Of a DNA stretch of 64,000 bases, positions 22,772 through 36,900 are shown one piece after another (position 1 is the first letter of the stretch; each line of letters starts with the position of its first letter). Under the pieces are notes generated by a model. That model searched no databases. It saw only the letters and a program-made list of their open reading frames with translations, and was not told where the DNA came from. The position numbers and the translations under genes are program-made. This DNA is from Strongylocentrotus droebachiensis (Eukaryota > Echinodermata > Echinoidea > Camarodonta > Strongylocentrotidae), in contig JAVYIG010004972.1 of the NCBI GenBank assembly GCA_035222895.1, forward strand, positions 1 to 64,000, given 5' to 3'.

Positions 22772-23072
22772 CTTCCACGATATGCGAACCGTCGCATCTG
22801 ACCGTTCTGACGCAAAGTTATGTCAATCAATGACGCTTCATGTGCAACTGGCATCACGCAGTCATGATACGCATCCAGAGGAAACTATAGTCATGATAGT
22901 CTTTGCAGAATTAGTTCAGTCCCTCGGGAAAGACCATTTATATCGTTAACGGATTTGCTCCATCATTCTTCCATGACATGCGAACCGTCGCATCTGACGC
23001 AGAGTTACGTCAGTAAATGACGCTTTATGTGCAACGGGCATCACGGGCGTCACATGAAACGCATCCTGGACG
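22772..23072 (-). repeat. Direct duplication inside the PRDM12 3' UTR
   Basis: About 105 bp is present twice, offset by 195 bp: 22967-23072 (starting 11 bp past the stop codon) and 22772-22876. Shared words include TGCGAACCGTCGCATCTGAC, AATGACGCTT and TGTGCAAC. The copies differ by small gaps and substitutions. Both lie in the region expected to be 3' UTR. Confidence 0.85.
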
Positions 23073-23083
23073 GCAAAAGCTCA

Positions 23084-23289
23084 TCAAACCTTGCCGGGCT
23101 CGGCGGGCTTGTAGGCGGGCACGGTGTGGGGTACGGGTTGGAGTGGGGGCCGCTGGATGGCCACGGGCAGGGTCGTGATGGTCGAGCTCGAGTTGGGAGG
23201 TCGATGACGTGCGCTCTTCTGGTGAGCCCGGAGACCAGCAAGCTGCGAGTATGCGCTGTGACAAACGTTACATCGGTAGGGCTTCTCAC
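23084..23289 (-). CDS. prdm12: PRDM12 exon 6 (zinc finger 3, C-terminus, stop)
   Basis: The acceptor is tctctctgcag/GTGAG. It encodes [20 protein letters not shown] then [20 protein letters not shown], followed by a Pro-rich tail ending PAEPGKV-TGA (stop 23086-23084). The last finger has the unusual His-x5-His spacing found in PRDM12. Vertebrates have an alanine-rich tail here; this protein does not. Confidence 0.95.
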
Positions 23290-26200
23290 CTGCAGAGAGA
23301 AATAAAAGAAAATCAAGAAAAAGAACAATTAAATAAAGGGCCCAATGATATCTGGACGATGAAATTCAATATTTGGTAACAAGACAAATTTTCGAATAGA
23401 ATTATCTCAAAGCAAAATATGATACGGCGAGATGATAACAAAAGCAAGAGGATTACGAAATAAAACGATACATTTTTGGCTCCGATTCATATTATGCAAA
23501 AAACACAAACAAACAAGTAAACATAGCAGTTTCAGAATGTGATAATTGTTACAGGTATCTTTACAAAATAAGGGGGGGGGTACGTTTTCATATTTGCATT
23601 CTGATCAATCGTCTCATGTCATATTTTTGAGATTTCAGATCTATCGGAAAACGGATTGAGTTCAATGACTTTCATTTGTGGTCTTCTGGCTACTATCGAA
23701 TAGACTACTTTTAAAATGTAAATGTATACCCGTTTACTTATAGTGACAAGGTATTACATTCACATGTTGTATGTCAATAGTCAGAATGCGATCTGCATAC
23801 ATTAGTTGTTGCAAGGTCGGGCAAACATGAGGCCTAATTCTTGTCTCGAATCAGAACACGTATTGTATTCAATGTTTGCCTTCTGACTTAAAACAGGTGA
23901 TTTTTTTTTTTTAATCGAACGAGGCAATTCACAAAGACGTATCCATTAAATATGATTAAATTACGAAAATGGCCCAATTTAAAGCAGTGAAACAACTAAA
24001 CTTGAGAAGAAAAATTTCTAAAAAACAGAGAAGCGGTACAAGTCTAGAGTTATCCTTTTCAATGTTTGAACAAGCGAAGAGAAATCTGATTCGTTTTTGG
24101 TCTGGTGATCTATTTATCTGCACTTTCATTATGACGGATTCACAATTGCGGTTTGGAGCTAGCTAGGCTAATTGAATTCGAAGCAAAGTCTGGTAAGTGG
24201 CTCCTTGACCTACAATTTTTTTGTTTCCTAAGTAGAACAAGAGTTAATCTTGTAATATGTCAACTACTGGGGGACGTGTGGCACGGAGGGGCAGCATTAC
24301 ACGGCTCAGAAGAAGGAAATTAAAAGGAAAAACTAACGAAGTCGGAAGAGCTTGTGGCGTATTTTCGCGGGGGAAGAGATGAAAATAAAGAAAAATCCAC
24401 CGTTTTTTCTTTCTTTCTTGTTTCCATTCTTGGATCGTCTTCTCCGATTTCAGGGGGATACATTTCTCGCGAGTCAACCCGTCAATCTGTCATAAGTTGT
24501 TGAGTCAATGTTGCCCAGAAAAGCGAAAACCATGTCACTCCTCCCCGCGCATGTCCCTGATTATGCGGAGGACAAACTGGTATGATTATGGCCCGCTAGC
24601 GCTATGCCCTAGTTGTCCCAGATTCGTTTTGTTCGTTCACTCAGTGTGCGTTTCGTACACGATCTACATACAACCCACAGGTCGTGCGCTTTTAAATCAA
24701 ACCCTCTATAAAATTCCATTTTCCTTTGACAAAAAAAAGTCAGTCGTGAAAAGAAAGAAAAGGGCAAATGCCAGTGTTTTGTCATTTGTGATTATCGCTG
24801 GTTGCAATCAAAACAATTATCTCTTTCTCTCTTTCTTTTCTTCCCAACTTTTTCTCTTTATGCAAACGTAATATTTCCTTCTCTGCAATTTGTGTATTAT
24901 TCCCTTTCGGTGGTCATCCCTACGACCCGTTGCCCGCAGGGTGTGGCCATTGTTAAGAGGAGAATAGGGGGTATTATCGGAGGTAACCCATCCGTTACTC
25001 ATCGCAATGGATAGGGGTACGATAGAGACCCCCTCTCTTACCCCTCACGTGTCCCAGATGAGGTAATTGGTCTGGTGGAGGCGTCGGACGGTGTGGCCAA
25101 TGTTTGACCACTCTTTCAGAGAGTTCTTTTCATCTATTCGGACCCACCGTTGAGGGAAAAACCGTAACAAAAAGCGACATTTTCTATCATTTCTATAATT
25201 ATTTCTCTTTACTTAAGACGCCATCGAATACAGGAGTGTTCAAATTCTATTCTTTCGGTTGTGGTTATTTTCCATACACTATTTCTGAGATTGTACGACA
25301 TTTATACGCTCAGGCGATCAAAGTTACGTGCTCAATTTATATTTGAGAAATTTGTTTAGTTTTATTACGGAAGGTTGATGCACTGTATTAGTTTTAAGAT
25401 TTAATAGACAAATAGTAACTTATATTTCTACATATTGATTTTTTAATTGCTACTCCAATAAACCTATCCGTCAATCAATCACTCTGCCAATAAATTCCTT
25501 ACTTCGACCTTAATATAATAAATATCACTATTTCAAAATAATGTCATCTCCTTTTTACGCCTGTATCATAGTTTTCTTTGTCATCCTTTACCGACTATAC
25601 TTCTTATGATGCAATATTTAAATATGTCGTGATATTTGTCTAGTATTTACTATGAAATTGTAGGCCTACTCGTTCCTTTGCGAAAAAGAGAGACTTTGCC
25701 ATGTTTACTGAGAAGATTTAGCAGTAGATAGTAAAGGTAGATGCATTGTTTTATAATTATTGGTGAAGTTTCTGATATGAGAGATGGTTGAAGGGGGAAG
25801 AGGAACATGCAGAATAAGAAGGTGGTAGAAAGGGAACAGCGGTGTAGCTTCCAGTCAACGTCAATGTCAACGTCACGGGCGTCATCACATAATTGAGAAT
25901 AGAGGGAAGTAATAAAAACAAAAAATAATGGAAAGAAAGAAATGAAAAATGGCAGGTCATTACATGCACCCTTCCTGGGATAAAACAAGGGTGCGAAAAC
26001 AGTGGGCTGTATGTATGCAACAGGTTCGTGCTGGAGTCGGTCAGTGGTGGAAAGCAGGACGTCCGCGTCGGTGCATTTGAGCAACAATATCCCCTCGACA
26101 CTTCCAACAAGAAAATGCCTAATCGTTGTGTACGGATTTAAATACGTGCCACTCTTTCTTTCTTGTATTTTCTGTTCCGTTTTGCTTCGATGTCCAGCCA

Positions 26201-29200
26201 TCTTGACAAGGTCGAATCCACCAGTGGAGCGTGCGGTATTGTTTCTGGGCGGCAGCTCGGACCGCTGCCAGGCCGACGCATGCCCTCTAAACTGGACCGA
26301 GCTCCCGCTCGGCGTGCAACTTTATCTATGTGAAGCGGCTTTTTAAAACCTCGTTAAATGTTCATTAGTTCCTCATGAAGGCCGACAAGAGAAAGTGATA
26401 TTCCTTTATCTTCGAGTCTATTGAGTTCTCTATCTAGCTTTCATGATACTGCAACCCCTCCCTCTCTCTCCCCAGTTGCTATACAAAATGCATCTGAGAA
26501 CCCGGGAGACGAAGACATAGATAAACGTCTTATTAAGAAATATAGGAGAGAGAAAGAAGAAAAATAGAGCCTTGAAATATATAGAAAGAAAGGGAAAAAC
26601 GAACAGACAAAGAGAAACAAGAAATGAGAAAGAGAGAGAGAGAGAATGGGTAACATGTAAAAGAACAATGTGAGAAAGTGAATAAGAGAAAGAGAGGGAG
26701 AGACAGAGAGGTGCTAAGGTGGAGAGGTGCGTAGAGATATAGAAATACATACATGAAGAGCAACATACTGAAAAAGATGGGAGTAATAAACAGACATTGA
26801 GAAATATAGAGAGATCGATATATAGATACAGAGAGAGATAAGAGGGGGGATGGAGTATATAAGAGATAAACAGAAAATGAGAAATATGGGAGAAGGCCGA
26901 GAGGAAAAACTCGCTGAAACCATAGCATGTCCCTGCTGAAACTACCAAACTTTTTTTGTAAATAAACAAAAAAGAGGGAGAATAAGATTATAGACAGCAA
27001 GTATATTTGTAGACAGACGGAGGACTTTAGAAAATCATTAACGAATAGGACGGTATGAAATCGAGGATTAAAAATTGGCTACAATGAAAGACATAGGCTT
27101 ATAATGTTAAATTACTCCTCAATGGTCACAGCTTGGACACACGACACCACATATCATAACATCATTCCACTTATCAAGAAAAAGGAACAATTATGAAACA
27201 GAAAGAAGACATCTGTTATGCTGTCTTAGACACCGGGATATCATGCATTCTCTTCCATTATGAGATATTTTTCAGTCAAAGATGGTTAAATACAAAGTTC
27301 TTTTTTGACCGTCGACCCACCCGCTACAAGCAGCCGACAATAGTCCGTATTAGCGGGAACAGAATCAATTATAATTTCATAGAAGGGGGGAACTCTTGAC
27401 CTCCTATCTTCATAAAAGGAGGGGAGGGCCACACAAATTGCCCAAGTAATAATTTTCCTCTTTTTGTGTGGAACATCCCCCACGGCTCATTAGGTCGGGT
27501 GTACCTAAGGCCAGCGGACCGTCGTGAGCGGCTACCGCCGAAAAGCCCCGGGGTTACGACGTCGCGTGCCGTAAGAAAACCCGTGTCCTTTTCCATGGAT
27601 TACGGTGGTTGGCAACCAGCTAATGAAGAGGACGTTTGTTCGTCTTTCTCTCTCTTCTTTTCTCTTTCTTGCTTCTCGTCTTTTCTTTTCTTTGGTGAAA
27701 TTCACGTCTTGTTCTTATTCGTTATTGTCTCCCTCTTTTTCTTTAGTTCTTGCACTACTCGTGTTCGTTATGTTGCTAAGAGACTGTTTCTGTTCTATAA
27801 AAGGTGTGTGTCTTTACTAGATGATTTATAAAACTTTCTATATTCAACATGTATATACCTATTTCTGTTTAACAATAATATTACACACCTATATATTCAA
27901 TGTTTTCATAGACTCAGAGAGACCGGGAAATAATCCGGGGAAATAATAAATGAAGGAGATTGAAAGGGAGAAAGGAGTGGAGAAGGAAGGAAGCGAATGA
28001 GGGAGGGAGAGAAAGAGGCAGAGAGACAGACGTATAGAGAAAGAGAGAGTGACGTAGAGAGATTTAGAGAGAGAGAGATAAAGAGAGAGAGAGATAGAGA
28101 TAAGGGAGAGAGGGAGCAAGAAAGAAGACAGGAGATAGATGGATGGAGAGAGAGAGTGATAGAAGAAATGCTAAAGAACGATTGACAAATCAATCATACA
28201 ATGCATTGTGGTTGAAGAGAGTGAAGGAGAGAGGAATGACCAATCAAAAAACTTTCAGCGTATCAGAGTTTGGCTATTTCGTTACCCTGTAGTCTGTACT
28301 CATATCTCAGTCGCTGATTGGTTTATCCGGTGATCGCTTTGGCTATGTCAGTTTCATCACGGAGTTTGCCCAAGACAGTAACACAAGAGAACGCGTTTTA
28401 CACTGGGCACGCGAGCGGTCATTCGTTCTTCTGACACCTAACTTTCATTATCAATGACTAAAATGTAAGCCCAATTCAACATTGCCACAAGCAACATCAA
28501 CACCAAATTATTGCAATTTTTCATGCTTAAATTAATTCGAATACCCATAGCCCTCATGCATATCACTCTTATCCTTTTTTTAATGTGTGTGTTTTATTCT
28601 ATGACCTTTGATAATAATGATGGACAGACTAAGAAGTCGGAGTAGGTCAATTCTGGAGGTTGCCGAGAGCAAAGGACAAATTAATTAGTGATTTTAGGGT
28701 GAGATCCAGTCACTAAAGAAGTTCTAAAACCTGGAACGTGTTGATAATATGACACCTGCTAAAGAAAAACGATGGGGAAATGGAAGCGCTGGGAGTGGTG
28801 CTAGAGGGCTGGGCGGCCAGCACCGGGCTGGCGTTCATCCGCTCTCCGGTGGAAAGCCCCTCACTTCAACTCGCAGCTGTCTGCTTTTTTTCACTCAGAC
28901 TGAGATGTAGAGGCGAGAGAGGGAGAGGAGAGGAAGATGAAGACGAGAGTGAAAAGAGAGAGAGAGAGAGAGAGGAACAAACCCCTACTGATCGCGATCT
29001 GCCGTATCCCCCATGCTCTATACCAGCAATCCGGCTCAAGGGGCTTTTTAAATAGTCATAAACGAGTGATTTTCTCGCCATTATCCACCCTCGCAATCAT
29101 AAATTACCGACGGTACATCGGCAAAATTTGCCCCAGGAGTTTCGGGGCATTCGAGAGGTAGAGAGTACGTTGATCCGGCCAATGAATTATCGGCTAATGC

Positions 29201-31241
29201 CTCCTTCTACAATAACTACGTTCAGAGAAAAAAATTCCCCTTATTCTTTTCACCCCACCCCCTGATTTCCGTTTGGGATGTCCATTTCTTCGCCTTGGTA
29301 AAACTAAATTAATAGCACTATGACCAAAACGAAAGTTGCTGAAGTCAATAAAACAGCTATTCTAAATATAAGTTATATATTCACAAGATGAGACATGACA
29401 CCTAAAACATGTATAGTTAATAAATCAGATTACAAAAGATATTATTCCTTTAAAAATCAGGATCAAAACAAAGAGAAGCCAAGATGGGGCAGGGAGGCGC
29501 ATTGTTATGCAACCTAGTTTGTACGATAAACAGTAAGTAAATTTCAATTGACACCATCATTTGTTTTTCTTTCTTTCTTTTGTATAAATTTTGGATAATT
29601 ATATAAAGTATAGACTCACCTGTATGTAGCCGTGTATGATTTCTTAACGTGGAAGACTGGCTGAAGCGGCGATGACAGAACTTGCAGATGAAAGGTTTCT
29701 CTAACGTATGAATGCGCATGTGCGAGCGAAGGTTGCTACGGGAGTTGAAGCCACGCCTACAAACGACACAGTGAAGCCTACTTTGAGGAGTGGGCGGGGT
29801 CTGCAGATCACTCACAGTGTCTTCTGTAATTGGGAAAACCAATGAAAGAGATGAAAAATATCAATTAAAAGAGACGTAGCTAGAGGGGAAGTGCCCCACC
29901 CCCGTCGAAATTTGGAAAATTGGGAAATGAGAAGAGAAAGAGAGGGGGAGGGAATGAGAGAGAGAGTGAGAGAGAGAGTGAGAGAGAAGGAAAGAAAGGG
30001 GGAGTAAACTAAACTTAATGAGAAAGTAATAGGGACGCCTCCCACGAATGAGTGGCCTTATACTTTTATCCACCATGATACCAGCGCTCTGCCAATGCCA
30101 ATGCCTTTTAGAATTGAAAAATAGAAAACAAACTGTTGAGCGAGATAGTTTCAATTTTGGATTCTGCATGAATTCGACGATTTTGTAATAAACTCCCATC
30201 TTCAGTCCGTAGAAGCCCAATAAACATTTGGCACATTTGATTTTAGTTGATAAATTGGTAGATATCCCACTCAAAGTTATAACCTTCTGCAATTTCCCCC
30301 TTACGCACTCGTAAATTACTTACTTATCAAATCAGAGAAAATAAATTATATATCTCTGGTCCCTATTTACATTTTTTTAACTCATTTTTTGTGAGTTTTA
30401 GGTCAATTTCCACACCGTAGATTATCAAGTTTACACTGTTATTGGGGAGGAATTGAGTTCCATCCCGATATCATCGTGAAAAAAACTTTATCCTTTTGAC
30501 TTCGTTGCTCCTGAAACCACGTAATTAACAACCCCCACACCCCCCCCCCCCCCCCGATTACATTAGAACAAAACATTCAATTTGATATAAGCCTGCTCGA
30601 TTAATTTGGTGACAGCTTCTATCCTTAGTAGACATAAGCATTCAATCCGCATTAACATAATTATTTAATCATTTCTGTTTTTTAATCGTTCTGCTTTTGA
30701 TTTTCCAGACATGGGCTACCAGAACAACCATATACACAAAGGCAATGATGTGAGACAATGTGCACGATTTTGGGAATGTTTTCAATTATTATATATTAAA
30801 AAGGAAAATCCTCAGCTTTCAAGCTGGTTTAATTATATATTCAAATAAAGTCATGAATAAATCGCATCGATGACTCAACGAAAAATTGATTAATTACGTG
30901 TTTTCATGTGACATCTGTGGTATGAGCCCATTCACTTATGATACATCATTAATCATTAAAAGCAAATAACTCACTGCAATTCTGGAGAGCGTTAATTAGA
31001 GAGAGAGAGAGCAGTGAATGAGATTTTCATGTCATTTTGATGATAATTGATTTTTATCAGTTACTTAAAGATAAAGTTTAGTTCTGATCATGCGATTGCA
31101 TTCTTGAAGAAACTATCTGGAAGCCATTGGGAGAGGCTGATCATGTAGCAGATATAATGGTGATGTTTTGGAATCATCACGATGATAAGAAATCGATTAC
31201 AGCCTTGCGAAAAGTTTCATGCACTGGACAATGAAAATGTG

Positions 31242-31280
<39 letters not shown>

Positions 31281-33926
31281 CTCTCTTCCTTCCTATCGTT
31301 CTCTATATAGCTGTCTCTTCTCACCCCCCCCTCTCCTTATCCTCTCAATCTCTTCATTTACCCGTTCGTGTCACCTCGAAATGCACCCCTCCCGGTGGGA
31401 AGTTCACACCTCTACCCTCCCTTTTTACACCCCTCTACCACCCCATCGATCATCATTAATACCCCCTTTTTCTTTGACATTGTGCCCAATGGTACCTGTT
31501 GAGATCTTTGTTCGCTGCTCCTGAATAACGGGGCCACAGGGGATCCCTAAAAAGAGGTCAAATGATGACCCATAGTAGACCAACAGCTCCTGATCTGGAG
31601 GGATGGTCTATAGAAAAAGAAAAGGAGAACAGTTGGAAGCAAAAAAAGAATTGGCAATTAAATAATAATGAGGATCATGAAAGCGCAGAGTAAAGGGAAT
31701 TGAAAACGATTGGAACTGAATAAAGGATAATCTATTTTGAGGTTGCACTGACATAGTTCCATTCTACATTTTTGACAAGCTGCTGTATTTTGTCAACAAA
31801 CACACATCAAAAGATTGGTTCCTGTGTGATATCAACATAATTATTTTCTCATATCCTTGACCAGTGGTATCAATAACTGTCCTGCATCATTAAGTTATCT
31901 ATCCTTTAAATTATTTTCCACTCCTCTGCTTGTATTCCCCTCCTCCTTCCTTTTCCACGTCTGTAATTTTCTATTACAGACTTCAGACTACAGTATTCCA
32001 AGCCTTAAATCTAATTTGCTCGGAGCGATTGCCACCGGAGTAAAAGTCGCCAGAAAAAATATCGGCAGAACAAAATACTAACGAATTACCCATACGTGCC
32101 GATATCCCCTTCTCACCTTGGTTGCACGGTAGTAGATTTCGGAGCCCATTTGGAAGACTTCCAGGTTTTGTTCCTGGTCGTTTCGCGCGCAATTCACGTG
32201 CGACATCCACGTCTGCGTGGATTCCTCGGACGCGTCGACGAAATGGATCAGTCTTCCTTCATCATCGAAAACCTGGGGGAGGGGGAGGGGTTCAAACAAA
32301 ACAATAGTCAAAGATGTTTTCAAGTCTTGAAAATGTTATTCCATATCATTAGCCCACCAGCGATCATTATGATTAGAAGAGTTTAACACTTGGCAAAAAT
32401 CGATTCGGAAGTAACAACTTTGTGTTTTGGTCATACAAGTTTGCTAAAGTTACCACGCTTTTCGAGATCTGCAATCTATAAGCAGTATCTAGATGCTTTC
32501 ACATTAATCGATAAGGTAGGACAATGCTCAAAAGAGTACACATTTATTAAAAGAAACTTTAGGGTGTTAGATCTGAGATCAGCATCAGAGTTGATTAAAG
32601 CAGTCAAGCCAGTCATAGATTGCATAGGAAAAATAATAGAGGAGTGTCCGCTTCACCGTGCACGTGCATATTTTAGAGAAACTGCACTAAGTAGATGTGG
32701 TGCAACGATATATCAGTTGCCTCTAGATCCACCACTAGTCAAATGATCAGATCATCTCCAGTGTCGAAGACCTGGACCCTGTATCTTAAAACTGGTTATC
32801 AATAACAAATGTCACAATTCTATACCGAAAATGTTCTCCCAGTCCATTAAATGGTACGATTTCAGTAGCTTGTATCAGTACTGTTTAAGTTAGGGCTTAT
32901 TGATAACAGTTTTATGAATCAGGGTCCTGGACCAACTATACCAACAAGTGAGGTCAGTCTAAAATGGAATCCTTACCTCCCACATGAATCTGTTGTCCCT
33001 GTCTGTCGGGATCTCCTGCGGCCTGACGATCCGGCCCGAGTAGGGTCCCATCTCCGTACCTTCCTTGATCCAGTCTGTTGAGAAGACGCCCAAGACTACG
33101 CCGGGCAGTGAGGACGGGCAGAGGGTCACCTGAGGTGGCATCGGGAGACCTGAGTAAAAGGAAAACACGACTTGATTAAACCATGATGTGAATGATGATG
33201 ATTATGATTATGATGATGATGATGATGTGATGATGATGACGATGATGATGATAATGATGATGGTGATGAGTTGCACTGCATGCCTACTTATAGCTGTTTG
33301 CGCCCTCTATATAGCAAACAATGCCTAATCGGTGCCTGTTGGTCCCCCATGATCCTCTTCTTCTTATGTTAATTAAGTGCTGATTTGATGAGATAACCAC
33401 CTGTCAGTGACCTTGCAGGGAGGTCTAATCCCCCTGACTAAACTAGTGCAGACGGGTTTTAAAGCCTTTCTATAGTGACATAATTCTGTTGAAGGTATTA
33501 AAAGGCTAAACTTCCTCCAACCAATGGCGGACACTTTGGCATTGGGAGACCAAAGTCAAAAGGACACGAAATGATGACGAGGTAGCAGAGGTGGTTGTGA
33601 TGGTCACGACGATGATGACGACGACGATGATGATGATGATGCTGATGATGATTTAAAGCGAGGAGCAACGGGTAAAAGGGCAAGGTCTTGATACCTGTAT
33701 ACGGATACCTGTAGGAAATGCATGTCTTCAGAATATTGTTTCGTTCGTTCCCTAGTGTAAGGGATAACTTCAAATATCGGCAACCCTCTTATTGTTTATT
33801 TCTGTCCCTCGGAACAGTTTTACATGAACGATGGCGCCACCATAATTGCTGCATTGATTATGTCAATGTTGATCAATGATTGATAACAACCCCTAGATCA
33901 AATTCAAATCGAGGGTGTTTCTCATT

Positions 33927-33961
<35 letters not shown>

Positions 33962-36900
33962 GTTTCACTTTCTCTCTTTTTTTATTGCCGAGCTAACGTC
34001 AACGGTTCACTAGTGGTTCTTGTCCATCATAACAATGATGTTTAAAATGAATTATTTATGTACCTCAGCATAATCTCTCCATTTCACACGCGAAAAGAGC
34101 ATCGGTCTTCCATCCCAAGACTCTTGTACTGCGATCGAACTATGACAGGGAGGGCTTTGACGAAAAGGATAAATGTCGAGTTGGACAAAAGAAGTAATAA
34201 AGAAAGCTTCTGATTGGCGTGATTTGGGTTCCTAATTGGCTTAATGATGTCCACTCGATGGCCAGTCAAAGAAAAACTTGTTTTCTTTAATCGTGTGTGT
34301 CCTCTGATGCGACGTGCAGTGAACAGGTCAGCCGTAGACCTTCGCTTAAAGTTAAGGTCATGTATGATCAAGGATTTCATGAGTTTGATCAAGAACAAGT
34401 AACGAGTATTCCGGCGCGTGGCTCGTGACTGGTGGAGTGCGCGCCACGGTGTTTGGCCGGGATTCCCGGGGGACAATACAGCGGCGATCGCGTTCCCGAT
34501 GGGGGCGCGCGTATTCGCGCGTATTTCGGAGACGATCACATTCTATAGTGACATAGAAGGGAGCTATAAAACAAAAATGGTAGCGAATTGGAAGCGAATA
34601 TTGCGAGAGGCTTGCTTGTCATGAATTGAGGACGTAGAGGGTCTATAGGAGGTTGAGAAAATGGATAGGAAGAACGGAGAGGAGGAGATGGGGAGAGGGA
34701 GATGTAAGAAGACCAGAGGTGCATTTTGAACGCGTGGGAGGCATGGGTACAACAATATGGTTAAAAAGGAACGATTCTTAAATGCTGATTAAATCAATTC
34801 AAAGCAAATTAAATCAGCTCCGAGTGGATTCTAACCACATTAATTCAGTGTTGCTGGTGCCACATGCACCGTGGTGGACAGATGGACATCAATACTACAT
34901 CCAACGTGTCTATAGCTTACGGGTATAGTAAACCATTTTGTCAATGGTTTTTGGTCGATGGTCAATTATTTCACTATACAGTCACATCCATACTTTCTTT
35001 ACAAAAAGTCGAGTAGCATTGTACATAGCATTGCCTCTTTTAACAGACTTGGCGCTCTCCGTCTCTCCATATTATACTCTGATTTTATACAAGCCTGTGT
35101 TCTTTATCCTAGCAAGTCCCCATTTTACCCGTCTGTGACTGCCTAATATCATGGTTGTTACCACCAGCAGTGTGAACACCACCAGCAATGTGAACACAAC
35201 TCTGAACTTGACGTTTTTCAAGATTAATGCATATGGGACTAAGGGAAGGGCTCTAAGTCGGTCAGGGTCGGCCCAAGGGCACGATTTACTCCCAAACCGC
35301 CAGTTGAAGTGCTGCGGACATTCCAAATACATATACCATCCATCATAGCGCAACCTGATACAACAGATCTGTAGACGGAGGGAGAACAAACTCGTAGACA
35401 ACTTGGTCGGTCAATCTGTCATGAGTCACAACCGTACAGCTGGTCATCGTGACACGGAGCGCTCGTGCGCCGTTGTCCTGTGGGTTGGTGTCGGACCAGC
35501 TTGGAGTAGCGGGTGGTGAAAACAGTGGTCAGTGGTTGTTGCTCTCAAATAAATATTTACAAAATCGATCTCGATTTGTGTAATTTTCTTTTGGCTGTGA
35601 TGAATTTCTTTTCGAGTTCGCCCTAGAAATTAAACATTGGACATTCTGAAGACATGCAGCGAGATTCGAGCTCTTTTTCAGTGGTTAACGATATGTGCTT
35701 TGTGATGGGTAATGACGGAGTGCTGCAGGGGGTGAATAATGGAGAATTAAATTACGATGTAAAAACAAAAAAGGGTGACCAGAATACTGCAATGAATTTT
35801 CACCATACTCATGATAATTTTAACACTACTCCCAAAATCATCTTGTTTAGAATGAAGAGGGCCAATAATTCCTTTTGTCCTGTTTTCATACTCAATAATA
35901 TCACAGTCAAGTCTCATTGTTAAAGGTCCACTTTATCGTATGTTGTTCTCCATTGTACACATCAGAATTATAACCAGTGCATTCAACTAGTAAGCCGACG
36001 AAAGAACATGTATATTTGTTATCACCAATATGTAGCCCCTTGAGACATGTAAGAATTTTTCAAAATTATTGTTATTATTATTTTTTTTTCTTCTTTTAGA
36101 TGAGACGTTTCCAAAGGTATTGTTATTAATATTCTGTTTTCTTTCTTTTAGATGCGAAATATGTCTATACGGATGAGTAACTTCAATAATGTCAATAGAT
36201 GGATGGATATTCAATTTAGAGATATCCAAGGTAACAATAATTATACTATATGGGGATGGGGAAGGCCAAATAGAGCGCGGAACGCCATGAATATCAGAAA
36301 AAAGTTCGGAGAAAATAAGCCAATGTGGACAAAAGACGTTGTTAGGGCACTGGGGAGCTCTTAAAACGTTGTTATCCCAAATTAATTGACGATTAGGGTA
36401 TTGGGGTTGATCAACCATCGAGCCACTCGAATGTGACAGGTTGCAAGTCAGTCTGGGATGGGGAGGAAACCGGGGAGGCGGAGGGGAGCAGCTGATGGGG
36501 TTGTCCTGAGAAAAACCCCAGCTGATGATAGCATGTGGGACTGGGCTTAAACGGCGGTGCACATTCTCCAACAGTCGGCAGTGGTCGAGGAAGGGGACGA
36601 GATGAGAGAAAGAAAGAAGACGATGGGTGAGATGAGATGAAATGAGAGGAGTGGTGACTAGGAAAAAAAGGAATTTTCCCCACCCCTCAAAATTAACTAA
36701 CAGATAAATAAATTCAAATAAAATGAGTAACGATTTACACAGTAGCATGGGTTTTATAGCTCTAAGTGAAATAAATTTCTTCTAAGCTATACCCATCCAC
36801 AAGTTCAGTTATGAGGAAGACCTATTGCAGCATCTACCCTCACAGTATATCGTCACATCACTCATGTTAATGTAACGGAAATTATGTGAATTAGGTTTTA

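Larger units (their letters stand above)
23290..29619 (-). other. prdm12: PRDM12 intron 5
   Basis: 6.3 kb with GA-rich tracts on the + strand (26440-26930, 27945-28165, 28905-28975). GC-richer islands at 24500-24620, 25010-25110, 26190-26345, 27470-27570 and 28780-28870 stand out from the AT-rich background. Long frames on either strand, such as 25650-26201, have no domain I recognise and look like chance frames. Confidence 0.6.

Noticed and set aside
25650..26201. 183-residue - strand frame in PRDM12 intron 5
   Set aside because: No recognisable family; the end is hydrophobic low complexity and the start has no context. Treated as chance.
26430..27000. Three overlapping Ser/Leu/Phe-rich frames
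   Set aside because: By-products of a GA-rich tract.
35987..36748. 253-residue - strand frame in PRDM12 intron 1
   Set aside because: Spans unrelated sequence textures, includes a TTATT/TTTTT tract, and shows no domain or splice support.
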